NCBI RefSeq assembly: GCF_009363155.1
Contig: NZ_CP045302.1
Coordinates: 3,145,001-3,209,000, forward strand
Origin: Azotobacter salinestris
Lineage (GTDB): Bacteria; Pseudomonadota; Gammaproteobacteria; Pseudomonadales; Pseudomonadaceae
Direction of reading: 5' to 3'
DNA length: 64,000 bases
A program made the position numbers and the translations under genes. The notes beneath the pieces are model-generated. The model made no database searches. It was not told the DNA's origin and worked only from the letters and a program-made list of their open reading frames with translations. How positions within the stretch are numbered: the first letter of the stretch is position 1; each line of letters starts with the position of its first letter. Shown piece by piece: positions 8,632 through 19,444 of the stretch.

Positions 8632-9774
8632 ATGAACCGTGCGTACAAATACCGTTTCTACCCGACACCTGAGCAGGCGCAATTGCTGGCTCAGACGTTC
8701 GGCTGTACGCGCTTTGTCTATAACCATGTCCTGCGCTGGCGAACCGATGCATTCTTCCAGCGGCAGGAGAAGGTCGGGTATCTGGAAGCCAATGCGGAAC
8801 TCACCAGGCTCAAGCGCTCCGGCGAGTTGCCGTGGCTGAACGAGGTGTCGTGCGTCCCGCTGCAGCAGTGTCTTCGCCATCAGCAGACCGCGTTCAGGAA
8901 CTTCTTTGCGGGCCGCACGAAGTACCCGGCATTCAAAAGCAGGAAGCATCGCCAGTCCGCCGAGTTCACCCGGTCGGCGTTCAGCTACCGGGACGGCAAG
9001 CTGTACCTAGCCAAGTCCAGGACGCCGCTGGATATCCGCTGGAGCCGGCCGTTGCCTGGCGAGCCGTCCACCGTCACCGTTTCCAAAGACTCTGCAGGCC
9101 GGTACTTCGTGTCCTGCCTGTGCGAGTTCGAACCTGAGGCCCTGCCCGTCACGCCGCAGATGATCGGCATCGACCTGGGCCTGAAAGACCTGTTCGTCAC
9201 CAGCGAGGGCGAACGCATCGGCAATCCCCGCCATACGGCCAGATACGCCACCCGGTTGGCCCTGGCGCAGCACCGGCTGAGCAGGAAAAAGCTCGGCTCG
9301 AAGAACCGCGCCAAGGCCCGGCTGAAGGTGGCCCGTATTCACGCCAGAATCTCCGATTGCCGCATGGACCGCTTGCACAAGCTGTCCCGCAGACTGATCA
9401 ACGAGAACCAAGTGGTCTGCGTCGAATCCCTCGCCGTGAAGAACCTGATCCGCAACCCGAAGCTGGGCAAAGCCATCGCCGATGCCGGCTGGGGCGAGTT
9501 CGTGCGCCAGCTGGAGTACAAGGGTGGCTGGGCTGGGAGGCAGGTGGTCGGCATCGACCGCTGGTATCCCAGCTCAAAGCGTTGCTCGTGTTGCGGGCAT
9601 ATCCTTGAGCGGCTGCCTCTGCCGGTCCGCTCCTGGAGCTGCCCGGAGTGCGGAACCGAACACGACCGCGACGTGAATGCCGCGATCAACATTAAAGCCG
9701 CCGGGCTGGCGGTGTTAGCCCTTGGAGAGAATGTAAGTGGCATTGGTCAAGTACCGCTGTCCGGTTCTCGGTGA
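8632..9774 (+). CDS. tnpB: TnpB, RNA-guided endonuclease of IS200/IS605 type
   Basis: 380 residues, the normal length for compact TnpB. It begins MNRAYKYRFYPTPEQ with the helix-turn-helix-like N-terminal region. The RuvC-like nuclease appears complete: Asp181 in IGIDLGLKDLF, Glu265 in VCVESLAVKNL and Asp345/Asp347 in HDRDVNAAINI. A zinc-ribbon lies between the last two (CSCCGH and CPECG). Known TnpB proteins bind an omega RNA made from the 3' end of their own element and cut DNA matching the guide next to a transposon-associated motif, promoting retention of the element. Nothing suggests inactivation. Confidence 0.93.
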   Translation: MNRAYKYRFYPTPEQAQLLAQTFGCTRFVYNHVLRWRTDAFFQRQEKVGYLEANAELTRLKRSGELPWLNEVSCVPLQQCLRHQQTAFRNFFAGRTKYPAFKSRKHRQSAEFTRSAFSYRDGKLYLAKSRTPLDIRWSRPLPGEPSTVTVSKDSAGRYFVSCLCEFEPEALPVTPQMIGIDLGLKDLFVTSEGERIGNPRHTARYATRLALAQHRLSRKKLGSKNRAKARLKVARIHARISDCRMDRLHKLSRRLINENQVVCVESLAVKNLIRNPKLGKAIADAGWGEFVRQLEYKGGWAGRQVVGIDRWYPSSKRCSCCGHILERLPLPVRSWSCPECGTEHDRDVNAAINIKAAGLAVLALGENVSGIGQVPLSGSR

Positions 9775-9782
9775 ATTGGGAA

Positions 9783-9812
9783 TCCCCTTCCTTCAGGGAG
9801 GGGAGCAGTCAA
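9783..9812 (+). ncRNA. Predicted 3' end of the TnpB omega RNA / right-end hairpin
   Basis: The hairpin after the tnpB stop codon has an 8-bp stem with one G-T pair and the loop TTCA, followed by GAGCAGTCAA. In studied TnpB elements the omega RNA scaffold ends at the transposon right end and the guide is read from flanking DNA; by that rule the guide would begin at 9813 (CGTTCCTTCATTGGAAGA). This is inferred from family knowledge; the RNA itself is not visible as a gene. Confidence 0.5.
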
Positions 9813-9823
9813 CGTTCCTTCAT
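9813..9823. repeat. 11-bp direct repeat at the right flank of the TnpB element
   Basis: CGTTCCTTCAT, identical to 8490-8500. It coincides with the first bases of the guide expected for the element's omega RNA. Confidence 0.7.
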
Positions 9824-9928
9824 TGGAAGACAGCAGCGTTTGCGTTACTGTGCCTGCTCGCCAAGCATGACTCTGTTTCTCATTAGCGTAACTGGCTCTT
9901 TATCTCCCATGCTCCGGGTGCTGCGCGC

Positions 9929-12812
<2,884 letters not shown>

Positions 12813-12823
<11 letters not shown>

Positions 12824-13886
12824 AAACCTGCGCGACTGCACGATCGTGGTGATCGAGGACACTCCGGCCAACCTGCGTCTGGTCGAAGCGACCCTGCGCG
12901 CCTTCGGCCTGCGCCAGGTCAAGGGCTTCTCCAGTTCGGCCGAGGGGCTGGCCTGGCTGCAGGAAAACCCCTGGGACCTGCTGCTGCTCGATCTGGACAT
13001 GCCCAGTCCCGACGGCTTCGAGATTCTCCAGGCGCTCTCCGGGCGCAACCGCAGCAGCCGGCCGGTGCTCATCGTCACCGCCCTGAGCGATGCGCCGAGC
13101 CGCCGCCGGGGGCTGGAGCTCGGCGCCAACGACTACCTGTGCAAGCCGGTGGATCTGCCCGAACTGCTGCTGCGGGTCGGCAACAGCCTGCAGCTGAGCC
13201 AGGCCAGCCAGGCCCTGCAGCGCGAGCGCGACAACCTCGAACGCAAGGTGCACGAGCGCACCCGGCAACTGCTCGACAGCCATCAGGCGGTGGTGCGCAG
13301 CCTGTGCCGGGCCGCGGAGTTCAAGGACAGCGAAACCGGCAACCACATCCTGCGCATCGGCGAGTCGGCCGCCCTGCTGGCCCGCGCCCTGGGCCAGGAC
13401 GAGGCCTGGGTCGAGAACATCCGCCTGGCCGCGCCCATGCACGACATCGGCAAGATCGGCATTCCCGACCGCATCCTGGGCAGGCCCGGGCAGTTCAGTC
13501 CCGAGGAGCGCGACCTGATGAACCGTCACCCGCGCATCGGCCATGAGATCCTGAGCGACCACCATGGCTCCAGCATGATGCAGATGGCGGCCGACATCGC
13601 CCTCCACCATCACGAGCGCTGGGACGGCAGCGGCTATCCGGGCGGGCTCGAGGGCGAGGAAATCCCGCTCGCCGCACGCATCGTCGCGCTCTGCGACGTC
13701 TACGATGCCCTGCGCAGCGAGCGGCCCTACAAGCCGGCCTGGCCGGTCGCAAAGGTGCAGCGCTTCATCCTGGAAAACGCTGGCCGGCAGTTCGACCCGC
13801 AGCTGGTCGAGGTCATGAGCGGACTCTTTCCCGAGCTGGAGAGGCTGCACGCCGAGATGGTCGATGAGCGTCGGGGGGAGCAGTGA
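12813..13886 (+). CDS. Response regulator with HD-GYP c-di-GMP phosphodiesterase domain
   Basis: 357 residues: receiver domain 1-130 with phosphoacceptor Asp60 (LLLLDLDMPS) and the conserved Lys in CKPVD. A coiled linker (QRERDNLERKVHERTRQL) leads to an HD-GYP domain with His210-Asp211 (MHDIGKIGIP), HHHERWDGSGYPGG and LCDVYDAL. All metal and GYP residues expected for c-di-GMP hydrolysis are present. The GTG start at 12813 overlaps the kinase stop by 11 bases, giving direct coupling. Expected role: phosphorylation by the upstream kinase lowers c-di-GMP and affects motility or biofilm; this is inference from the family. Confidence 0.93.
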
Positions 13887-14044
13887 GGGCCGGCGCCCCG
13901 GCGGTCTGTCCCGCGGCGACATGCCGAGGCGTCCGGGCTCGCCGGGATCGGCGTGCGGCCCAGCCTTTCCGGCAGTTGCCGGACGCATTCCGTGCGGTTG
14001 AGTGTCGCAGTTGGCCGCAGGCGTTGAACTTCCGAAATAACCCG

Positions 14045-14058
14045 TTGATCCATATCAA
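14045..14058. promoter_or_regulatory. ANR/FNR box
   Basis: TTGATCCATATCAA is a perfect TTGAT-N4-ATCAA palindrome. Its centre is about 100 bases before the ATG at 14151. With a possible -10 TAGCAT (14103-14108) the box would be centred about 63 bases upstream of transcription start, a usual activating position for this regulator family. It predicts oxygen-responsive control of the small membrane protein. Confidence 0.75.
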
Positions 14059-14150
14059 GTTTAAGGAAGGCCTCAGGCTCGCCCGGCGCCCCCCTGCAGG
14101 GGTAGCATTACCACAGCAGGATCAATCAATCTCGGCGGAAGTAGCAGAAC

Positions 14151-14429
14151 ATGAAACAACAGATTACCCGTTTGTCCCCCCATCAAAATGGCAAGGTCTG
14201 CGGCATTCTGACGGCGGCCACGTCTTTCTTCGTCTTCGTGCCCTTCCTGCTGTTCGTCTCGCTGTTCATGCCCGCGGCAGGCCGTCCGCCGTTCATCACC
14301 ATTCTGCTGGTGCCGCTGTTCTATCTGGTCATGGGCTATCTCGCCGTTCTGATCGGCTGCGCCCTGTACAACTTCGCGGTCAAGTACATCGGCGGTCTGG
14401 AGTTCGACGCCAAGGACGGAAACCAGTAA
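14151..14429 (+). CDS. Small two-segment membrane protein, ANR-type promoter
   Basis: 92 residues: a polar N-terminus (MKQQITRLSPHQNGKV), two hydrophobic segments (about 17-42 and 48-75) and a short polar tail ending FDAKDGNQ. The layout resembles the small DUF3566-like transmembrane proteins of pseudomonads; I cannot name a function. A perfect ANR/FNR box lies upstream and a strong hairpin terminator downstream, so it is an independent, probably oxygen-regulated transcription unit. Confidence 0.75.
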   Translation: MKQQITRLSPHQNGKVCGILTAATSFFVFVPFLLFVSLFMPAAGRPPFITILLVPLFYLVMGYLAVLIGCALYNFAVKYIGGLEFDAKDGNQ

Positions 14430-14488
14430 TTCCCTCCCGCAAGGCCGGAGGTCATCCGCGAACGCGGCTCCTCCGGAGCCGATGAACA

Positions 14489-14525
14489 CCGCCGGGCAGA
14501 CTCGCCGTCTGCCCGGCGGTGTCGT
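14489..14525 (+). terminator. Rho-independent terminator
   Basis: 13-bp perfect stem CCGCCGGGCAGAC / GTCTGCCCGGCGG with a 5-base loop, followed by a weak T-containing tail (TGTCGTTT). It lies 60 bases after the small membrane protein and also faces the convergent phosphodiesterase gene. Confidence 0.75.
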
Positions 14526-14563
14526 TTCCGGGATCCGATATCCGGCCGCCGAACGTCGTCGCC

Positions 14564-15019
14564 CTACGACAGCTCGATCAGTTCGACACGCACCTCGGCA
14601 TTCTCGATATGCAGCAATCCGACCGCCACCGGCAATTTGAAGCGCCGCGGGCCGGCGCTGCCGGGGTTGACCAGCAGCACGCCGTCCTGCTCCTCGATCC
14701 GCGGCTTGTGCGAGTGCCCGCAGACCGCCACCTTGACGCCGCGCGCGGACAGATCGGCCGGCAGATGGGCCGGCTGGTGAACGACGAAGAGGCGCAGGCC
14801 GCCCAGTTCCAGTTCGAGGCTGTGGGGCAGGGCTTCGGCCCAGTCGCCCCGGTCGTTGTTGCCGCGCACCGCCGTGACCGGCGCCAGCCGGCGCAGGGCG
14901 TCGAGGATCTCCGGCGTGCCGATGTCGCCGGCGTGGACGATCCGCTCGCAGCCTTCGAGGGCGGCCAGCGCCTGCGGGCGCAGCAGGCCGTGGGTGTCGG
15001 AGATCAGGCCGATTTTCAT
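14564..15019 (-). CDS. YfcE/MJ0936-type metallophosphodiesterase
   Basis: 151 residues of the calcineurin-like phosphoesterase fold with the complete metal-binding set: ISDTHG at the N-terminus, HAGDIG, GNNDRG and CGHSHKP, ending in the NPGS loop (LLVNPGSAGPRR). Family members hydrolyse phosphodiesters such as bis-pNPP, with Mn or Ni; the physiological substrate is generally unknown. Cytoplasmic, no signal sequence. It stands alone downstream of ilvD on the same strand, separated by a terminator and repeats. Confidence 0.9.
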   Translation of the reverse strand: MKIGLISDTHGLLRPQALAALEGCERIVHAGDIGTPEILDALRRLAPVTAVRGNNDRGDWAEALPHSLELELGGLRLFVVHQPAHLPADLSARGVKVAVCGHSHKPRIEEQDGVLLVNPGSAGPRRFKLPVAVGLLHIENAEVRVELIELS

Positions 15020-15079
15020 CGCAGCACCTCCATCCTTCTTCCTGTTGCCCGAGTTTTGCCTGGCGAAAGGGTCAACCTC

Positions 15080-15125
15080 TGCGAAAAAGCAAACCCCGCA
15101 GAGGTTTCCACCAGCATGCGGGGTT
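15080..15125 (-). terminator. Probable terminator downstream of ilvD
   Basis: Stem AACCCCGCA / TGCGGGGTT (15117-15125 paired with 15092-15100). Read on the minus strand it is followed by TGCTTTTTC. A good fit to an intrinsic terminator for the ilvD transcript. Confidence 0.6.
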
Positions 15126-15134
15126 CTTCGGATG

Positions 15135-15217
15135 CGTAGGGTGGGAAACGGCCGCAGGCCTTTCCCACCGATGGCGCTGGCCGGTGGAAAACGCTGGCGC
15201 GGTTTTCCATCCTGCGG
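15135..15217. repeat. Two REP-like palindromes downstream of ilvD
   Basis: Unit 1 (15135-15169) is GTAGGGTGGGAAACGG...CCTTTCCCACC. Unit 2 (15183-15217) has GGTGGAAAACGCTGGCGCGGTTTTCC. Same family as the units at 804-880, 20911-20945 and 47108-47145. They fill the gap between the ilvD stop and its terminator. Confidence 0.75.
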
Positions 15218-15229
15218 GCCTGTAGGTCT

Positions 15230-17068
15230 TCAGTCGTCGAGCAGCGCCTTGTTGCGCACCGCGCCCTTGTCGGCGCTGGTGGCGAGCAGGGCGTAGGCCT
15301 TCAGCGCGGTGCTGACCTTGCGCGCGCGCGGCGCGGCCGGCTTCCAGCCCTTGTGGTCCTGGTGCAGGCGGCGGGCCTTCAGCTCCTCGTCGGACACCAG
15401 CAGGTTGATGCTGCGGTTGGGGATGTCGATGAGGATCTTGTCGCCGTCCTCGACCAGGCCGATGGCGCCGCCCGCGGCCGCTTCCGGCGAGGCGTGGCCG
15501 ATGGAGAGGCCCGAGGTGCCGCCGGAGAAGCGGCCGTCGGTGAGCAGGGCGCACTGCTTGCCGAGTCCCTTGGACTTCAGATACGAGGTCGGGTAGAGCA
15601 TTTCCTGCATGCCCGGGCCGCCTTTCGGGCCTTCGTAGCGGATCACCACCACGTCGCCGGGCTTCACCTCGTCGGCGAGGATGCCCTTCACCGCGGCGTC
15701 CTGGCTCTCGAAGATCTTCGCCGTGCCTTCGAACACCAGGATGGATTCGTCCACGCCGGCGGTCTTCACCACGCAGCCGTCCAGGGCGATGTTGCCGTAG
15801 AGCACGGCCAGGCCGCCCTCCTGGGAGTAGGCATTCTCGACGCTGCGGATGCAGCCCTCGAAGCGGTCGGTGTCGAGGCTCGGCCAGCGGGTCGACTGGC
15901 TGAACGCGACCTGGGACGGGATGCCCGCCGGACCCGCCTTGAAGAAGGTGTGCACGGCCTCGTCCCGGGTCTGGGTGATGTCCCACTGGGCGATGGCGTC
16001 GTGCATGCTCGGGCTGTGCACGGTCGGCACGTCGGTGTGCAGCAGGCCGCCGCGGGCCAGTTCGCCGAGGATGGCGAAGATGCCGCCGGCGCGGTGCACG
16101 TCTTCCATGTGGTACTTCTGGATGTTCGGCGCGACCTTGCACAGCTGCGGCACGCGGCGCGACAGGTGGTCGATGTCGCGCAGGTCGAAGTCGACCTCGG
16201 CCTCCTGGGCGGCGGCCAGCAGGTGCAGGATGGTGTTGGTCGAGCCGCCCATGGCGATGTCCAGGGTCATGGCGTTCTCGAACGCCTTGACGCTGGCGAT
16301 CGAGCGCGGCAGCACCGATTCGTCGCCTTCGCCGTAGTAGCGCTGGCAGAGTTCGACGATCAGCCGGCCGGCGCGCAGGAACAGCTGCTCGCGGTCGCTG
16401 TGGGTGGCCAGGGTGGTGCCGTTGCCCGGCAGCGACAGGCCGAGGGCCTCGGTCAGGCAGTTCATCGAGTTGGCGGTGAACATGCCCGAGCAGCTGCCGC
16501 AGGTCGGGCAGGCGCTGCGCTCGTACTCCTCGACCTTCTCGTCGGAGCAGCTGGCGTCGGCGGCGGCGACCATGGCGTCGACCAGGTCGAGGCCGTGGCT
16601 GGCCAGCTTGGTCTTGCCGGCTTCCATCGGTCCGCCGGAGACGAACACCACCGGGATATTCAGGCGCAGGGCGGCCATCAGCATGCCGGGGGTGATCTTG
16701 TCGCAGTTGGAGATGCACACCAGCGCGTCGGCGCAGTGGGCGTTGACCATGTACTCCACGGAGTCGGCGATGATCTCGCGCGACGGCAGCGAATAGAGCA
16801 TGCCGTCGTGGCCCATGGCGATGCCGTCGTCCACGGCGATGGTGTCGAATTCCTTGGCCACGCCGCCGGCCTTCTCGATCTCGCGGCAGACCAGTTGGCC
16901 GAGGTCCTTCAGGTGCACATGGCCGGGCACGAACTGGGTGAAGGAGTTGGCGACGGCGATGATCGGCTTCTTGAAGTCCTCGTCCTTCATCCCGGTGGCG
17001 CGCCACAGCGCGCGGGCGCCGGCCATGTTGCGGCCGAAGGTGGAGGTTTTCGAGCGATAGTCAGGCAT
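15230..17068 (-). CDS. ilvD: Dihydroxy-acid dehydratase
   Basis: Dehydrates 2,3-dihydroxy-isovalerate and -methylvalerate to the 2-keto acid precursors of valine, leucine and isoleucine; an iron-sulfur enzyme. 612 residues, full length, starting [24 protein letters not shown]. Visible signatures: CDKITPGM with a cluster Cys, [17 protein letters not shown] with further ligands, and the Ser/Gly motif in [19 protein letters not shown] near the C-terminus. Single gene with its own downstream terminator; an IS1182-type element lies 140 bases upstream of its start codon, so its promoter region is close to the insertion. Confidence 0.98.
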   Translation of the reverse strand: MPDYRSKTSTFGRNMAGARALWRATGMKDEDFKKPIIAVANSFTQFVPGHVHLKDLGQLVCREIEKAGGVAKEFDTIAVDDGIAMGHDGMLYSLPSREIIADSVEYMVNAHCADALVCISNCDKITPGMLMAALRLNIPVVFVSGGPMEAGKTKLASHGLDLVDAMVAAADASCSDEKVEEYERSACPTCGSCSGMFTANSMNCLTEALGLSLPGNGTTLATHSDREQLFLRAGRLIVELCQRYYGEGDESVLPRSIASVKAFENAMTLDIAMGGSTNTILHLLAAAQEAEVDFDLRDIDHLSRRVPQLCKVAPNIQKYHMEDVHRAGGIFAILGELARGGLLHTDVPTVHSPSMHDAIAQWDITQTRDEAVHTFFKAGPAGIPSQVAFSQSTRWPSLDTDRFEGCIRSVENAYSQEGGLAVLYGNIALDGCVVKTAGVDESILVFEGTAKIFESQDAAVKGILADEVKPGDVVVIRYEGPKGGPGMQEMLYPTSYLKSKGLGKQCALLTDGRFSGGTSGLSIGHASPEAAAGGAIGLVEDGDKILIDIPNRSINLLVSDEELKARRLHQDHKGWKPAAPRARKVSTALKAYALLATSADKGAVRNKALLDD

Positions 17069-17207
17069 GACGGTTCTCGGAAATCAGGCGGATACGGGAC
17101 TGCGCAGGATAGCGCGATTGGCGGGAGGGCGCATCGGGCGGGCGACGTGGCGGGGAGGGCATAGGGTGAAGGGTTGAGTCTTCCGTTGCTTGTGGCTGAA
17201 GTCGACC

Positions 17208-18870
17208 CAGGCTGTGTGAAAACGTCGTCCTCGCCTAGAGTTGCTGAAGCAACGTCAGCGGGGGCGACGTATGAAGCGATTCATCGAGGAGGCAAGCCGG
17301 ACGCAGGTCAGTTTGCTGCCCGAATGCCTGGAGGATTTCGTTGCCGAGGACAACCCGATTCGGGTGGTCGAAGCTTTCGTCGAGCAACTCGATCTGGCGA
17401 CCCTGGAATTCGATGGGGTGGCGCCCGCGGCAACCGGACGGCCGTCCTACCACCCCGCGGTGCTGCTGAAGATCTACCTCTACGGTTACCTCAACCGCAT
17501 CCACTCCAGCCGGCGCCTGGAGCGCGAATGTCAGCGCAACCTCGAACTGATGTGGCTGACCGGGCGGCTGGCGCCGGACTTCAAAACCATCGCCGACTTC
17601 CGCCGCGACAACGGCAAAGCCATCCGCAATGTCTGCCGGCAGTTCGTCGTGCTCTGTCGTCAACTCGACCTGTTCTCGCAGTCGCTGGTGGCCATCGACG
17701 GCAGCAAGTTCAAAGCCGTCAACAACCGTGATCGCAACTTCACTCCGGGCAAGATCCGCGCCCGCATGGAGCAGATCGAGAGAAGCATCGAGCGCTATCT
17801 AGCGGCGATGGATACCGCCGACCGGACGCAATCCGATGTCGCCGAAGCCAAGGCCAGCCGCCTGCAGGACAAGCTCGAAAAGCTCCAGCAGCAGATGCAG
17901 GCACTCAAGGAAATGGAGCAGCAGTTGCGTGAAGCACCGGACGGACAGATCTCTCTGACCGATCCAGATGCGCGCTCCATGGCCACCAGTGGCAGAGGCA
18001 CCGGCGTAGTCGGCTACAACGTGCAGACGGCCGTCGATACTCAGCATCACCTCATCGTCGCCCATGAGGTCACCAATGTCGGCCATGATCGCTCCGCACT
18101 GGCGACAATAGCCGGGCAGGCGCGTAGCGCCATCGGGGTTGAAGACCTTACCGTCGTCGCCGACCGTGGTTATTTCAAGGGCGAAGAAATACTTGCCTGC
18201 GACCGATCTGGCATCACCGTCTATGTCCCTAAGCCGCTGACATCCAATAGCAAAGCGGACGGGCGCTTCGGCAAGCAGGATTTTGTGTATGTGCCGGAGA
18301 AGAATGAGTACCGCTGCCCCGCGGGGCAGAGCCTGATCTATCGCTACACGAATCTCGAGGCCGGCCTGACGACACATGCGTACTGGAGTTCGAACTGCAA
18401 GCAATGTGCAATCCGATCGCAATGCACCAGTGAGCCATTCAGGAGAGTTCGACGCTGGGAGCACGAGGACGTCATCGATGCTATGCAGCGTCGCCTCGAT
18501 CATCAGCCAGAGATGATGGGCATCCGCCGCCAGACCGTCGAGCACCCGTTTGGCACGCTCAAGCACTGGATGGGCGCGACGCACTTTCTGACTAAAACGA
18601 TGCCTCGGGTGAGCACGGAGATGAGCCTGCATGTGCTCGCTTACAACCTCAAACGGTTGATGAGCATCTTGGGCATCCGCGGAGCGGTGGCGGCCTTGCA
18701 GTCCTGAGGAGGACTTTTTCCACGCCCCTTGCCGTCTCCCGATGCCATCGGAGACCTCCGAGACCTACTACCGAAAGCAGAACGCTATGTCTGCCCAAAT
18801 CCCATCCCAGCCCTTGCAATGGGCCAGGAGCGATGCAGAACCCGAGTTTTGCTCTTTTCACACAGCCTGG
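17208..18870 (+). mobile_element. IS1182-family insertion sequence
   Basis: About 1.66 kb bounded by perfect 16-bp inverted repeats CCAGGCTGTGTGAAAA (17208-17223 and, inverted, 18855-18870). It contains one intact transposase gene. The length and the GGCTGTGTGAAAA ends fit IS1182-type elements. I see no obvious target duplication. It sits between ilvD and the AT-rich hipBA region. Confidence 0.9.
17271..18707 (+). CDS. IS1182 family DDE transposase
   Basis: 478 residues from ATG 17271 (MKRFIEEASRTQ). It has the N-terminal DUF772-like region (PSYHPAVLLKIYLYGYLNRI), a coiled segment (about 165-230) and a DDE catalytic core: Asp143 (VAIDGSKF), Asp298 (VVADRGYFKG) and Glu424 (VEHPFGTLKHWMG). A Cys-rich segment (CPAGQ, CKQCAIRSQC) is typical of the family. 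No frameshift or stop is visible, so the element looks able to transpose. Confidence 0.95.
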   Translation: MKRFIEEASRTQVSLLPECLEDFVAEDNPIRVVEAFVEQLDLATLEFDGVAPAATGRPSYHPAVLLKIYLYGYLNRIHSSRRLERECQRNLELMWLTGRLAPDFKTIADFRRDNGKAIRNVCRQFVVLCRQLDLFSQSLVAIDGSKFKAVNNRDRNFTPGKIRARMEQIERSIERYLAAMDTADRTQSDVAEAKASRLQDKLEKLQQQMQALKEMEQQLREAPDGQISLTDPDARSMATSGRGTGVVGYNVQTAVDTQHHLIVAHEVTNVGHDRSALATIAGQARSAIGVEDLTVVADRGYFKGEEILACDRSGITVYVPKPLTSNSKADGRFGKQDFVYVPEKNEYRCPAGQSLIYRYTNLEAGLTTHAYWSSNCKQCAIRSQCTSEPFRRVRRWEHEDVIDAMQRRLDHQPEMMGIRRQTVEHPFGTLKHWMGATHFLTKTMPRVSTEMSLHVLAYNLKRLMSILGIRGAVAALQS

Positions 18871-19120
18871 ACCCAAAGCTGCCGCTCACCTCTGGCTGCT
18901 ACCGGCCAGAGGCGGACTCGGGCCGCCTGCCTGCGATGATGGGCCTCAGAGACGATTCCTGGGCGGGGCAGTGCTGATCCTTCCATGCTTAAGATCACAC
19001 TTAGCTGCACATTATGAGAATTAAGGTATCAACATAAACAACAATATACTTTGTTGTTCATCAATTTATATGCATTTTATGATATCTTATTTTATATAAG
19101 ACATCTCCTGGCGCTATCTT
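18871..19120. other. AT-rich gap between IS1182 and hipBA
   Basis: Base composition drops sharply from about 18990 onward (many A/T runs), unlike the rest of the window. It holds two inverted repeats likely to be operators, but no gene. The shift suggests that the hipBA module was acquired horizontally. Confidence 0.6.
19037..19105 (+). promoter_or_regulatory. Probable hipBA operator/promoter region
   Basis: Two inverted repeats: AACAACAA-N6-TTGTTGTT (19037-19058, perfect 8-bp arms) and GATATCTTA-N7-TAAGACATC (19081-19105, 8 of 9). A further TATCTTA half-site overlaps the hipB start region (19115-19121). HipB-type antitoxins bind TATCC-like palindromes upstream of their own operon, so autorepression here is likely. 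Confidence 0.6.
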
Positions 19121-19444
19121 ATGAAAGACTTTTTCCCCGTGCAAAGCGCATCCCTGCTGTACCGCATAGCCCTGCTGGTGAAAGAGGCGCGTCTGCGCAT
19201 GGGGATACGACAGGTTGACCTGGCAGAGCAAGCCGGGATCTCCCTTCGTGCGGTTCGGCACATCGAGGCCGGGAAAACGGAGGGCGTTTCGTTACGCGAT
19301 TTCATGCTGGCGCTGTTTACTGTCGGGATTTCTGACCGGGTGTTCCAAGCGCTGATGGATGATCCCGCATTTGATGTCGATTTTCTGGAAACCAACACCA
19401 GCAAGCGCGTACGACTACCGCGTAGCGATGCAGAGGACTTCTGA
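19121..19444 (+). CDS. hipB: HipB-like antitoxin, XRE-type DNA-binding protein
   Basis: 107 residues with a helix-turn-helix of the XRE/Cro type (MGIRQVDLAEQAGISLRAVRHIEAG, about 27-51). A C-terminal part (FALMDDPAFDVDF region) probably contacts the toxin. Its stop TGA overlaps the hipA ATG by one base (19442-19446), the normal antitoxin-first layout. It is predicted to neutralise the downstream HipA kinase and repress the operon at the upstream palindromes. AT-rich upstream DNA and position next to an IS suggest transfer. Confidence 0.88.
   Translation: MKDFFPVQSASLLYRIALLVKEARLRMGIRQVDLAEQAGISLRAVRHIEAGKTEGVSLRDFMLALFTVGISDRVFQALMDDPAFDVDFLETNTSKRVRLPRSDAEDF

Larger units (their letters stand above)
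8501..9812 (+). mobile_element. TnpB-only IS200/IS605-type (IS1341-like) element
   Basis: An insertion element with only tnpB. The left end carries a strong hairpin, CCCCGGACTTCTAGTCCGGGG (8519-8539), 13-18 bases into the element. The right end carries CCCCTTCCTTCAGGGAGGGG (9784-9803), followed by GAGCAGTCAA, which resembles the TCAA right cleavage tetranucleotide of IS608-like elements. No tnpA (Y1 transposase) is present, so mobility would need a transposase in trans. The exact left boundary is uncertain within about 15 bases because of the flanking direct repeat. The 3' end of tnpB to the right hairpin is where these elements encode the omega RNA guide scaffold. Confidence 0.82.
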
